This document shows, piece after piece, positions 1 to 9,158 of a stretch of DNA of 9,557 nucleotides (its first letter is position 1; each line of letters opens with the position of its first letter). The position numbers and the translations under genes were made by a program. Origin of the DNA: Pseudomonadota bacterium (GTDB lineage: Bacteria; Pseudomonadota; Gammaproteobacteria; Burkholderiales; Burkholderiaceae_B); the NCBI GenBank assembly GCA_023425645.1, contig JAFACG010000007.1:1-9557 (forward strand). The letters are read 5' to 3'. Under the pieces are notes generated by a model. It saw only the letters and a list, made by a program, of their open reading frames with translations, did not search any database and had not been told where the DNA came from.

Positions 1-13
1 CGTCAGGGCGGGT

Positions 14-179
14 CAGACGGCTTGCCGCAGTCGGAGGAGCGATCCGGGAGGCAAGCATTCTGCTGTTCGAGCGCGACGCTTATGGCTCGTCCGGGGGACG
101 AGCCATCGCGCGAGTTCAGAATGCGCCCGGAGCGTTCCGCCGACCAGGGCACCGGTGCGCAGCACCGGTAAGCCGTCAG
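14..179. repeat. Long imperfect inverted repeat; possible structured RNA
   Basis: The two halves pair over most of their length. The arms are 14-26 with 167-179 (12 of 13 positions), 30-48 with 126-144 (17 of 19), 55-62 with 117-124 (8 of 8), 71-75 with 107-111 (5 of 5) and 82-92 with 96-106 (11 of 11), closed by a GGG triloop at 93-95. Positions 145-166 bulge out on one side and contain their own hairpin (151-158 with 162-169), which competes with the base of the rod. The two wobble pairs (G24-T169, G39-T135) are G-U if the plus strand is transcribed and C-A mismatches on the minus strand, a slight hint of a plus-strand RNA. No protein product is convincing: the minus-strand frame of 94 codons here begins inside the secF terminator and has no ribosome binding site. 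I do not recognise the family. It could be a non-coding RNA, a structured leader, or a dispersed palindromic DNA repeat. The pairing was found by eye; no folding energy was computed. Confidence 0.6.
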
Positions 180-219
180 CCCAGACGGGCTCGCCCACTG
201 CTTGAACGGCGTTCTCGCA
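178..219. other. Two small hairpins beside the long inverted repeat
   Basis: Positions 178-182 pair with 187-191 (5 bp, 4-base loop). Positions 199-207 pair with 211-219 (7 of 9 positions, 3-base loop). They follow directly on the right foot of the long inverted repeat and may belong to the same structured element. Each alone is short enough to be chance. Positions 220-270 show nothing I can name beyond a short direct repeat TCGAC at 236-248. Confidence 0.4.
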
Positions 220-273
220 AAGACCTACTCTGCTATCGACCAGTCGACCTCTGCCCCGCAAACTGGCGATGAA

Positions 274-306
274 TAAAAAAAAGCCCGGCATGAGCATGCC
301 GGGCTT
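274..306 (-). terminator. Rho-independent terminator after secF
   Basis: Positions 281-292 and 295-306 are perfect reverse complements (AAGCCCGGCATG and its complement). On the minus strand this stem is followed by a run of eight T (complement of 275-282). It lies about 20 bases beyond the secF stop codon and would end the queA-tgt-yajC-secD-secF transcript. The plus-strand side has no T run, so it is not an evident bidirectional terminator. Confidence 0.9.
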
Positions 307-325
307 GAGGGAGGCGGAAGGACGA

Positions 326-1264
326 TCAGCCTTCCAAGACTTCGCCGCCTTCGTCCTTCTTGATGGGCTTGACTAGGTCCTCGCGCTTGACGCCCAGCCA
401 CATGGAGATGGCGGCGGCCACGAACACGGAGGAGTAGATGCCGAACCAGATGCCGATGGTCAGGGCCAGCGAGAAGTTGTGCAGGGTGGGGCCGCCGAAG
501 AAGAAGATCGACAGCACCATCATCTGGGTGGAGCCGTGGGTGATGATGGTGCGCGAGATGTTCTGCGTGATGGACAGGTCGATGATGTCGGACACGGACA
601 TCTTGCGCTGCTTGCGGAAGTTCTCGCGGATACGATCCATGACCACCACGGATTCGTTCACGGAGTAGCCCAGCACGGCCAGCACGCCAGCCAGCACCGA
701 CAGCGAGAATTCCCACTGGAAGAAGGCGAAGAAGCCCAGGATGATGACCACGTCGTGCAGGTTGGCGATGGCGCAGGCCAGCGCCAGCTTCCACTCGAAG
801 CGAAAGCCCAGGTACAGCAGGATGCCCGCGACCACGAAGGCCAGCGCCATCAGGCCGTTGTGCAGCAGTTCCTGGCCCACCTGCGGGCCGACGAATTCGA
901 CGCGGCGCAGCTCCACGTCGGCGTGCTGCTGCTTGAGGGCCTGCAGGACCTGGTCGCTTTGCTGGGCCGAGTCCTTCCCGTCCTGCACGGGCAGCCGGAT
1001 CATGATGTCCTGGGAAGTGCCGAAGTTCTGGACCTGGAAGTCGGAGTAACCCAGCGACTGGACCGAGCGGCGCACTTCCTCGACCTGCACGGTCTGCTGG
1101 TAGTGCACTTCCATGACCGTGCCGCCGGTGAATTCGATCGACAGGTGAAAGCCGCGCAGGACGATGAATACGACTGCCGCGATGAAGGTCAGCAGACTGA
1201 TCAGGTTCAGCACCAGCGCATGGCGCATGAACGGGATGCTGCGGTGAATACGAAAAAATTCCAT
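326..1264 (-). CDS. secF: Protein translocase subunit SecF
   Basis: SecF is the smaller partner of SecD. Together they form an inner-membrane RND-type complex that uses the proton gradient to help pull preproteins through SecYEG at the periplasmic side. The 312-residue product has the expected order: a first membrane helix (about residues 16-36), the family signature LSIEFTGGT (41-49; many SecF proteins have Asp where this one has Glu), a periplasmic domain (about 50-135), and five further hydrophobic segments. The conserved helix motif GYSVNESVVVMDRIREN is at 199-215. The C-terminus is short, charged and lysine-rich. The ATG at 1264 is preceded by only a weak ribosome binding site. It lies 52 bases beyond the secD stop, so translation probably depends on the operon transcript. 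It is the last gene of the operon, with a terminator close behind. Nothing looks truncated. Confidence 0.97.
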   Translation of the reverse strand: MEFFRIHRSIPFMRHALVLNLISLLTFIAAVVFIVLRGFHLSIEFTGGTVMEVHYQQTVQVEEVRRSVQSLGYSDFQVQNFGTSQDIMIRLPVQDGKDSAQQSDQVLQALKQQHADVELRRVEFVGPQVGQELLHNGLMALAFVVAGILLYLGFRFEWKLALACAIANLHDVVIILGFFAFFQWEFSLSVLAGVLAVLGYSVNESVVVMDRIRENFRKQRKMSVSDIIDLSITQNISRTIITHGSTQMMVLSIFFFGGPTLHNFSLALTIGIWFGIYSSVFVAAAISMWLGVKREDLVKPIKKDEGGEVLEG

Positions 1265-1316
1265 GATGCGTTATGCCTGTTGTGGGGCCTGGCCGGCGCG
1301 TGCCGGCGCGGGCGCA

Positions 1317-3179
1317 TTACTTGTCCTGTGGTTTCCAGACCTGGCCGATGGAGATCTTCTGCAGGCGGCGCTTGTTGCCGTACCAGAGATTGACCAGGGC
1401 GCGTACGCCGACCACGGAGGAGAACATGGAGGTCAGGATGCCGATGCAGTGCACCACCGCGAAGCCGCGGATCGGGCCGGAGCCGAAGGCCAGCAGCGCC
1501 ACCCCGACGATCAGGCTGGTCAGGTTGGAGTCGAAGATGGTGGCCCAGGCACGGTCAAAGCCCAGGTGGATGGCCTGCTGGGGCGAGGCGCCGTTGCGCA
1601 GTTCCTCGCGGATGCGCTCGTTGATCAGCACGTTGGCGTCGATGGCCATGCCCAGCGTCAGCGCGATGGCCGCGATGCCCGGCAGGGTCAGCGTGGCCTG
1701 CAGCATGGACAGCACCGCCAGCAGCAGGAGCACGTTGAAGGCCAGGCCTATGGTGGAGAACACCCCCATCAGGTGGTAGTACAGGATGATGAAGATGGCG
1801 ATGGCGATGAAGCCGTACAGCGTGGCGTCGAAGCCCTGGCGAATGTTGTCCGCGCCCAGGCTCGGGCCTATGGTGCGCTCTTCGATGATGCTCATGGGCG
1901 CGGCCAGCGAGCCGGCGCGCAGCAGCAGGGAGATGTCGGCCGCTTCCTGGGCGTTCATGCTGCCGCTGATCTGGACCTGGCCGTTGGGGATTTCGCTGCG
2001 GATGACCGGCGCGGTGACCACTTCGCCCACGCCGTTCTCGAACAGGACGATGGCCATGCGCTTGTTGATGTTGTTGCGGGTGACGTCGCGGAAGATGCGC
2101 GAGCCCTTGTTGTCCAGGGTCAGGTTGACCGTGGGCTGCTGGGTCTGGTGGTCGCGGCCGGGCTGGGCGTCCTGCAGGTTCTCGCCGGTCAGGATGACCT
2201 GGCGGCGCAGCAGCAGGGGCGCGCCGCCGCGCTCGGTATAGCGCTCCAGGCCGAAAGGCACGGTGCCCGCGTTCAGGGCGGCGATGGCGGCCGGGGAGTC
2301 CTCCACCATGCGCAGCTCCAGGGTGGCGGTGCGGCCCAGGATTTCCTTGGCCTTGGCCACGTCCTGCACGCCAGGCAGCTGGACCACGATGCGGTCTGCG
2401 CCCTGCTGCTGGATGACGGGCTCGGCCACGCCCAGCTCGTTGATCCGGTTGTGCAGGGTGGTGATGTTCTGTTTCAGGGCGTTGCTCTGGACCTGGATGA
2501 CGGCGGCCTCGGACAGGCGGCCGGTCAGGCCGGTGGGGCCGGCATTGGTGAAGACCAGGTCGGGCATGCCGCGGCGCAGTTCCAGCTGGGCGGCGTCGCG
2601 ATCCTGCTCGGAGGCGAAGGTGAGGCGCAGGGACTGGCCTTCGCGCTCGATGCCGCCGACCGCCGTCTTGGCTTCGCGCAGCACGCTGCGGGCGTCGGCC
2701 ACCATGGAATCGTAGCGGGCGGTCAGCGCGCCCTGCATGTCCACCTGCAGCAGGAAGTGCACGCCGCCGCGCAGGTCCAGGCCCAGGTACATGGGATGTG
2801 CGCCCAGGGCCGTCAGCCAGGAGGGCGAGGCGGGCAGCAGGTTCAGGGCGACGGTGTAGTCGGGGGCGGAGGCGTCCTTGTTGAGCTCGCGCTCGATCAG
2901 GTCCTTGGCCTTGAGCTGGGTGTCGGTGGATTCGAAACGGACGCGCGCGGTGGCGCTGGGGCCGTTCTGTTCAAAATACGAACCCGTCGTGGGAATATTG
3001 TTGCGCTTGAGCAGCTCGTCGATCTGGCTCAGCAGGCTGGAGTCGACCCGTACGGTGGATTTGGCGCTGGAGACCTGGACGGCAGGCGATTCGCCAAAGA
3101 AGTTGGGCAGCGTATAGAGCAGGCCGATCGCGAGGGCCACCAATACGATGAGATATTTCCAGATGGGGTAACGATTCAT
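1317..3179 (-). CDS. secD: Protein translocase subunit SecD
   Basis: SecD is the large subunit of the SecDF complex, which assists late steps of Sec-dependent export using the proton motive force. The product is 620 residues, close to the E. coli length of 615, and begins MNRYPIWKYL, matching the usual SecD start. It has an N-terminal membrane helix (about 7-25), a large periplasmic region (30-445) with the signature GLDLRGG at 133-139, and a C-terminal block of five membrane helices (about 450-600). That block includes TLPGIAAIALTLGMAIDANVL from residue 498, with Asp514 at the position associated with proton transfer in the family, followed by INERIREE. No clear Shine-Dalgarno sequence precedes the ATG. 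A stem-loop lies in the 60-base gap from yajC. The opposite strand is also open for a very long stretch, which I attribute to GC-rich codon use. Confidence 0.98.
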   Translation of the reverse strand: MNRYPIWKYLIVLVALAIGLLYTLPNFFGESPAVQVSSAKSTVRVDSSLLSQIDELLKRNNIPTTGSYFEQNGPSATARVRFESTDTQLKAKDLIERELNKDASAPDYTVALNLLPASPSWLTALGAHPMYLGLDLRGGVHFLLQVDMQGALTARYDSMVADARSVLREAKTAVGGIEREGQSLRLTFASEQDRDAAQLELRRGMPDLVFTNAGPTGLTGRLSEAAVIQVQSNALKQNITTLHNRINELGVAEPVIQQQGADRIVVQLPGVQDVAKAKEILGRTATLELRMVEDSPAAIAALNAGTVPFGLERYTERGGAPLLLRRQVILTGENLQDAQPGRDHQTQQPTVNLTLDNKGSRIFRDVTRNNINKRMAIVLFENGVGEVVTAPVIRSEIPNGQVQISGSMNAQEAADISLLLRAGSLAAPMSIIEERTIGPSLGADNIRQGFDATLYGFIAIAIFIILYYHLMGVFSTIGLAFNVLLLLAVLSMLQATLTLPGIAAIALTLGMAIDANVLINERIREELRNGASPQQAIHLGFDRAWATIFDSNLTSLIVGVALLAFGSGPIRGFAVVHCIGILTSMFSSVVGVRALVNLWYGNKRRLQKISIGQVWKPQDK

Positions 3180-3210
3180 GGGGTATCTACGGCGGGTGCA
3201 GAAATGGCAA

Positions 3211-3230
3211 CCCCGGACCTGGGTCCGGGG
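3211..3230 (-). promoter_or_regulatory. Stem-loop between yajC and secD
   Basis: Positions 3211-3219 and 3222-3230 are a perfect 9-bp inverted repeat (CCCCGGACC and GGTCCGGGG) with a 2-base centre; in RNA one or two pairs would open to form the loop. It is within the operon, 9 bases after the yajC stop. The minus-strand sequence beyond it has no real T run, so a full terminator is unlikely. An mRNA-stabilising, processing or partial attenuation role is possible (inference). Confidence 0.6.
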
Positions 3231-3239
3231 TCGGGGGCA

Positions 3240-3584
3240 TTACAGCGACTTGATGGTGCCCTTGGGCAGCACGGTCGTCACGGCCACGCGCTGGACCAGG
3301 ATCTCGACGGGCTTGTCGGCCAGGTTGGCCACTTCGATGGTCAGGTAGTTGTCGTGCACCTTGCTGACCTTGCCCAGCAGGCCGCCGGAGGTGATGACCT
3401 CGTCGCCCTTGGACAGGCCGGCGACCAGGTTGCGATGTTCTTTCTGACGCTTCATCTGGGGGCGGATCATCAGGAAATACAGCACGACGAACATCAGAAT
3501 GATGGGCAGCATGCCCATCAGGGCGTTTTCGCCGCCGGCGGCCGCCTGTGCTGGAATGAGAGTCAAGATGTCAACTGCGGACAT
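3240..3584 (-). CDS. yajC: Sec translocon accessory subunit YajC
   Basis: YajC is a small single-span inner-membrane protein that associates with SecDF and the SecYEG translocon. The product is 114 residues. It has a short periplasmic N-terminus, a membrane helix at about 22-40 followed by the family motif IRPQMKRQKEH (40-50), and a cytoplasmic domain with the typical GDEVITSGGLLGKV stretch (60-73). The start ATG at 3584 is supported by AGGAG at 3591-3595, six bases away, the clearest ribosome binding site in this operon. The gene follows tgt by 38 bases and precedes secD by 60, the standard arrangement in many Proteobacteria. Confidence 0.97.
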   Translation of the reverse strand: MSAVDILTLIPAQAAAGGENALMGMLPIILMFVVLYFLMIRPQMKRQKEHRNLVAGLSKGDEVITSGGLLGKVSKVHDNYLTIEVANLADKPVEILVQRVAVTTVLPKGTIKSL

Positions 3585-3622
3585 GGAGGGCTCCTGAGTA
3601 TTTTTAATGTGGGTTGTAAAAA

Positions 3623-5867
<2,245 letters not shown>

Positions 5868-5880
5868 GGTGTGCAATGAA

Positions 5881-5905
5881 GGTCCGGGCGCGGGATGGCC
5901 GGACC
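5881..5905. promoter_or_regulatory. Inverted repeat in the queA leader
   Basis: Positions 5881-5887 (GGTCCGG) and 5899-5905 (CCGGACC) are perfect reverse complements around an 11-base loop. If queA is transcribed from further right, this forms a hairpin in its leader, ending 13 bases before the ATG. It could affect ribosome access or mRNA stability. No function is shown. Confidence 0.4.
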
Positions 5906-5920
5906 CGATATAAGCCGACC

Positions 5921-5950
5921 ATTTTAACGCTTTGTCCCCGGATTACCGAA
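5921..5950 (-). promoter_or_regulatory. Candidate queA operon promoter
   Basis: On the minus strand there is a good -10 match, TAAAAT (complement of 5921-5926). Eighteen bases upstream is a weak -35 match, TTCGGT (complement of 5945-5950). It sits about 55 bases upstream of the queA ATG, in the only spacer that could serve the five-gene operon. The -35 is poor, so this is tentative. Confidence 0.35.
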
Positions 5951-5957
5951 GTCGCCG

Positions 5958-5986
5958 TTTCCTCGCTGTTTTTCTTTCGGTATGCT
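5958..5986 (+). promoter_or_regulatory. Candidate dacB promoter
   Basis: TATGCT at 5981-5986 is a plausible -10, with TTTCCT at 5958-5963 as a weak -35 across a 17-base spacer. It lies 36 bases upstream of the dacB ATG. The match is weak; position is the main support. Confidence 0.3.
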
Positions 5987-6010
5987 TGGGGCTTTCCAGA
6001 ACGAACTGAC

Positions 6011-6014
6011 GGAG
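6011..6014 (+). promoter_or_regulatory. dacB ribosome binding site
   Basis: GGAG lies eight bases before the ATG at 6023. It decides between this start, a nearby ATG at 6035 and the open-frame extension back to 5876. The ATG at 6023 also gives a normal signal peptide. Confidence 0.65.
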
Positions 6015-6022
6015 ACGCGTGC

Positions 6023-7471
6023 ATGACGGCCCTGATGGCAAAGCCTGTTTTGAACCGCTGCAAACAGTTGGCGCTCGCCGCGCTGCTGGTGGCGCAAGGG
6101 GCCACGCTCGCCCTGGCGCAGGCCTTGCCGCCCGAACTGGCCACGGTCTGGGGCGCCAGCCGCCTGCCGCAATCGGCCTTGTCCATCGTGGTGGACGAGG
6201 CCGACGGCGCGCGCCTGATCGGCGTCAATGCCCAGGAGCCGCGCAACCCGGCCTCGGTCATGAAGCTGGTCAGCACCTGGGCGGGCCTGTCGGCCCTGGG
6301 GCCGGAATATACCTGGCGCACCACTTTGATGGCGCAGGGCGGCTTGCAGGTCGATGAGCAGGGCACGTTGAAGGGACCTCTGTATATCAAGGCCGGCGGC
6401 GATCCGTTCCTGACCGTGCCGGAGTTGTGGGACATGCTGCGCGAGCTGCGGCTGCGCGGCGTGAAGAATCTGACCGAGGTCGTCGTCGATCGTTCCATCT
6501 TCGGCAACGTCACCATCAATCCGGGCGATTTCGACAATGCGGGAGACCGGCCCTACAACGCCAGTCCCGACGCCATGATGGTCGGGCTGGGGGCGTCCCG
6601 CCTGGTCTTCCAGCCCGACGCCCAGGCGCGCAAGTGGGTCGCCATCGTCGATCCCCCGCTGCCCGGCGTGCGCGTGCAGGGCGAGGTGGAGTGGTCCACG
6701 GCGGCCTGCCCCGGTTCGCCGGTGGTGGGCACGCAGGTCGCCCCCGAGGGGCGCGACATCGTCATCCGCGTCAGCGGCAAGGCGGCGGCTTCCTGCGGCG
6801 AGTTCAGCGTCTATCGCCTGGTGCATTCGCAGACCGAATTCTTCGACAAGCTGTTTCGCTCCCTGTGGCGCGACCTGGGCGGCACGCTGGCGCGCGACAT
6901 CCGGACCGGCCGCGTGCCGGGCAATGCCCAGGCCATCACCTGGCACGATTCGCGCTCGCTCTCGGACCTGATCCGCATCATCAACAAGCAGAGCAACAAT
7001 GTCATGGCGCGCACCATCTTGCTGACGGTGGGCGCCGAGACCAGCGGCCAGGGCGCCACGGTGGCCAGCGGCGAGCGCGCCGTCATGTCCATTCTCGCCC
7101 GCCAGGGCGTGGACACCCGCGGCTGGGTCGTGGACAACGGCTCGGGACTGTCGCGCAACGGGCGCGTCACCGCCGGCGGCATGGCCGACATGCTCAAGGT
7201 CGCCTGGCGCTCCAACTGGATGCCCGAATACATTTCCTCCTTCGCCATTTCGGGCGTGGATGGCACGGTGCGCGGACGCCTGCGCGATGACGAAGTCCAG
7301 GGCCGCGCCCACCTCAAAACAGGCACGCTGCGCGACAGCCGCGCCCTGGCCGGCTACGTGCTGGGCGCCAGTGGAAAGCGGTATATTGTCGTCATGATGG
7401 TCAACGACGAGCGCTCCGCCGCGGCCCGGCCCTTTTTCGACGCCGTGGTGAAGTGGCTGGCCGTGCGCTGA
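6023..7471 (+). CDS. dacB: D-alanyl-D-alanine carboxypeptidase/endopeptidase (PBP4 family)
   Basis: This is a periplasmic penicillin-binding protein of peptidase family S13. The family removes the terminal D-Ala from peptidoglycan pentapeptides and cleaves D-Ala-mDAP cross-links during wall remodelling. The product is 482 residues (E. coli DacB 477). It begins with a signal peptide: positively charged MTALMAKPVLNRCK, then a hydrophobic stretch to about residue 31, with likely cleavage near ALAQA (31-34). The three active-site motifs are present: SVMK at 78-81 (Ser78 nucleophile, Lys81), SNN at 324-326, and KTG at 432-434 followed by TLRDSRALAGYV. The large insertion between the first two motifs is typical of class C low-molecular-mass PBPs. 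The gene is divergent from queA and is followed by its own terminator, so it appears to be transcribed alone. Confidence 0.95.
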   Translation: MTALMAKPVLNRCKQLALAALLVAQGATLALAQALPPELATVWGASRLPQSALSIVVDEADGARLIGVNAQEPRNPASVMKLVSTWAGLSALGPEYTWRTTLMAQGGLQVDEQGTLKGPLYIKAGGDPFLTVPELWDMLRELRLRGVKNLTEVVVDRSIFGNVTINPGDFDNAGDRPYNASPDAMMVGLGASRLVFQPDAQARKWVAIVDPPLPGVRVQGEVEWSTAACPGSPVVGTQVAPEGRDIVIRVSGKAAASCGEFSVYRLVHSQTEFFDKLFRSLWRDLGGTLARDIRTGRVPGNAQAITWHDSRSLSDLIRIINKQSNNVMARTILLTVGAETSGQGATVASGERAVMSILARQGVDTRGWVVDNGSGLSRNGRVTAGGMADMLKVAWRSNWMPEYISSFAISGVDGTVRGRLRDDEVQGRAHLKTGTLRDSRALAGYVLGASGKRYIVVMMVNDERSAAARPFFDAVVKWLAVR

Positions 7472-7485
7472 TCCCCGCTTTATCC

Positions 7486-7513
7486 GGGTCCGGTTCCTCC
7501 GGACCCCGTTTTT
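7486..7513 (+). terminator. Rho-independent terminator after dacB
   Basis: GGGTCCGG at 7486-7493 pairs with CCGGACCC at 7499-7506 around a 5-base loop. CG and five T (7509-7513) follow. It lies 14 bases after the dacB stop and only 29 bases before the upp ATG, so little room is left for a separate upp promoter. Confidence 0.85.
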
Positions 7514-7542
7514 CTATTTGTACCTCTATTTAGCAGGCAACC

Positions 7543-8178
7543 ATGCCCATACACGAAATACGCCACCCTCTGATCCGCCACAAGCTGGGCTTGATGCGCA
7601 AGGCGGACCTGAGCACCAAGAACTTTCGCGAGATGTCCCAGGAGATCGCCTCGCTGCTGACCTACGAGGCCTGCAAGGACCTGCCCTTGGAGCCCACCAC
7701 CATCGAAGGCTGGTGCGGCGAGGTGGAAGTGGAGAAGCTGGCGGGCAAGAAAGTCACGGTGGTGCCCATCCTGCGCGCCGGCATAGGCATGCTGGACGGC
7801 GTGTTGAACCTGATCCCCGGCGCCAAGGTCAGCGTGATCGGCATCGCGCGCAACGAGGAGACCCTGCAGGCCCAGACCTACCTGGAGCGCCTGGTGGGCG
7901 CCCTGGACCAGCGCCTGGCCCTGATCGTCGATCCCATGCTGGCCACCGGCGGCTCCATGGTGGCCACCATCGACCTGCTCAAGAAGGCCGGCTGCAAGAA
8001 CATCCGCGCCCTGGTGCTGGTGGCGGCGCCCGAAGGCATCGCCACTCTTGAAAAACATCACCCCGACGTGCATATCTATACGGCATCCATAGACAGCCAC
8101 CTGGACGAGAGCGGTTACATCGTTCCGGGCCTGGGCGATGCGGGCGACCGCATCTTCGGGACGCGCCAGAAGGTCTGA
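7543..8178 (+). CDS. upp: Uracil phosphoribosyltransferase
   Basis: Upp salvages uracil by joining it to PRPP to make UMP in the cytoplasm. The product is 211 residues (E. coli 208) and matches the family along its whole length. KHPLVKHKLGLMR-like residues occur at 7-19, and YEA at 41-43. [15 protein letters not shown] is at 73-87, the PRPP-binding loop [10 protein letters not shown] at 129-138, AAPEGI at 161-166, and the uracil-binding end [16 protein letters not shown] at 192-207. The ATG at 7543 has AGG at 7535-7537 as a modest ribosome binding site. It stands between the dacB terminator and an unrelated secreted protein, with no pyrimidine gene beside it. How it is transcribed is unclear because the dacB terminator is so close. 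Confidence 0.97.
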   Translation: MPIHEIRHPLIRHKLGLMRKADLSTKNFREMSQEIASLLTYEACKDLPLEPTTIEGWCGEVEVEKLAGKKVTVVPILRAGIGMLDGVLNLIPGAKVSVIGIARNEETLQAQTYLERLVGALDQRLALIVDPMLATGGSMVATIDLLKKAGCKNIRALVLVAAPEGIATLEKHHPDVHIYTASIDSHLDESGYIVPGLGDAGDRIFGTRQKV

Positions 8179-8297
8179 CCCGTAACCTTGAACCAGAAGC
8201 TGTCGCGGTTTTTTACATTCCCTTGCCAGGGCGCGGCCCGGCCTCCGCGATAAATAGGGTAGGATGAACTGTGATTCCTTGGAGTAAACGGAAGATC

Positions 8298-9014
8298 ATG
8301 AAACTGCCAGTCTGGTCTGCTTTGCCGTTCCTGTTGCTGCTGGGCCTGGGCACCGCCCGGGCCGGCCTGTGCGACGTCCCATTCATGCGCGACGGCGGGC
8401 AGGTGCAGCTGACCGGCTCGGGTTTTCTTGCCATGGGCGCCGACCTGACGTTCTCGGACGTCGCCAAATCCGGCGGCGATCATTGCAGCGCGCGGGTGCG
8501 CGGCCAGGCCAGCGTGGCGCTGGCGGGCCTGCCGGCCAGCAAGCCGAACATCGACTACGTCATGACGGTGCGCGATGGACGCGCCAGCTTTCAGCGCGAC
8601 GACGGACGCGGCGGGCTGGAGCCGGTCAAGGGTTCGTTCGACCTGCGCCTGGTGGGTCTGTTCTCCTATGATCGCAATGCGCTGCGCGAGGGCCAGACCT
8701 TCCCGCGCCAGGATTTCCAGATCCAGCTGGACAAGCGCGCCCAGACCAATCCCCTGCGCCTCCACACCGGCACCAAGACGGTAGGCGCGGCGCAGACCAT
8801 AGAAACCGCGCTGGGCCGCCATGAATGCTGGCCCATACGCTACCAGCGCGAGATCGAACCCACGCAGGCCAGTTTCAGCGGCATCAGCCTGCCCTTGCCC
8901 GGCGTCAATGCCCAGGTGACGGACTGGTATTGCCCCGAGGTGCAGATGGTCATGAAGCAGGAAAGCGTGCAGAACGGCGTCGCTTCCCTTGTGGACGTGA
9001 CGCAATTGAAGTAA
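8298..9014 (+). CDS. Putative secreted protein of unknown function, four cysteines
   Basis: I do not recognise this protein with confidence. From the ATG at 8298 it is 238 residues. It starts with a clear Sec signal peptide (MKLPVWSALPFLLLLGLGTARA, likely cut after residue 22), so the mature protein should be periplasmic or secreted. No lipobox is present: the residues before Cys25 are AGL. The mature chain has four cysteines (25, 63, 177, 212), which could form two disulfides. The sequence alternates polar and hydrophobic residues as in beta-rich proteins. The second half (a tract ending in IETALGRHECWPIRY, then VTDWYCPEV and a closing VKQE-like segment) faintly recalls DUF3108-type periplasmic beta proteins; that is only a resemblance. 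A GTG at 8271 would add nine residues but spoil the signal peptide. GGAA at 8290-8293 is the probable ribosome binding site. The gene is 119 bases after upp and may share its transcript. Confidence 0.85.
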   Translation: MKLPVWSALPFLLLLGLGTARAGLCDVPFMRDGGQVQLTGSGFLAMGADLTFSDVAKSGGDHCSARVRGQASVALAGLPASKPNIDYVMTVRDGRASFQRDDGRGGLEPVKGSFDLRLVGLFSYDRNALREGQTFPRQDFQIQLDKRAQTNPLRLHTGTKTVGAAQTIETALGRHECWPIRYQREIEPTQASFSGISLPLPGVNAQVTDWYCPEVQMVMKQESVQNGVASLVDVTQLK

Positions 9015-9029
9015 ACCTGTACAACAGGT
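9015..9029 (+). other. Small hairpin after the secreted-protein gene
   Basis: ACCTGT (9015-9020) and ACAGGT (9024-9029) form a perfect 6-bp inverted repeat directly after the stop codon. There is no T run, so it is not a standard terminator. The rest of the 156-base gap to the next gene shows no promoter I can defend. Confidence 0.35.
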
Positions 9030-9158
9030 GAGGTCGCTGCCCATTGAATGGCGCCGTCCCCCGGCTGCAGGGCCATGGGCGGCGAACAGTACCGATCCGG
9101 CGCCCAGCCGCGCCACCAACTTGGCGATGCGCTCGCAACGTGCATCCCTTTCAACCAG

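Noticed and set aside
14..179. Integron attC site or known riboswitch
   Set aside because: There is no GTTRRRY/RYYYAAC pair for attC, and none of the conserved cores I know for TPP, cobalamin or glycine riboswitches is visible.
13..297. A 94-codon minus-strand reading frame at the left edge
   Set aside because: It starts inside the secF terminator, has no ribosome binding site and runs through the long inverted repeat. The sequence looks structured rather than coding.
5876..6022. A 49-residue N-terminal extension of DacB
   Set aside because: It would bury the signal peptide, and GGAG at 6011 supports the ATG at 6023. The extension runs through the divergent promoter spacer.
5924..7312. A 462-codon minus-strand frame antisense to dacB
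   Set aside because: dacB has a signal peptide and all three active-site motifs on the other strand. The antisense product resembles nothing and is a composition effect.
8191..8216. A possible upp terminator ending in TTTTTT
   Set aside because: The T run at 8209-8214 is real, but the only stem I can draw before it is about 4 bp, too weak to call.
8223..8256. A promoter for the secreted-protein gene with TTGCCA as -35
   Set aside because: The best AT-rich -10 (TAAATA at 8251) is 22 bases away, too long a spacer, and no better match lies at 16-18 bases.
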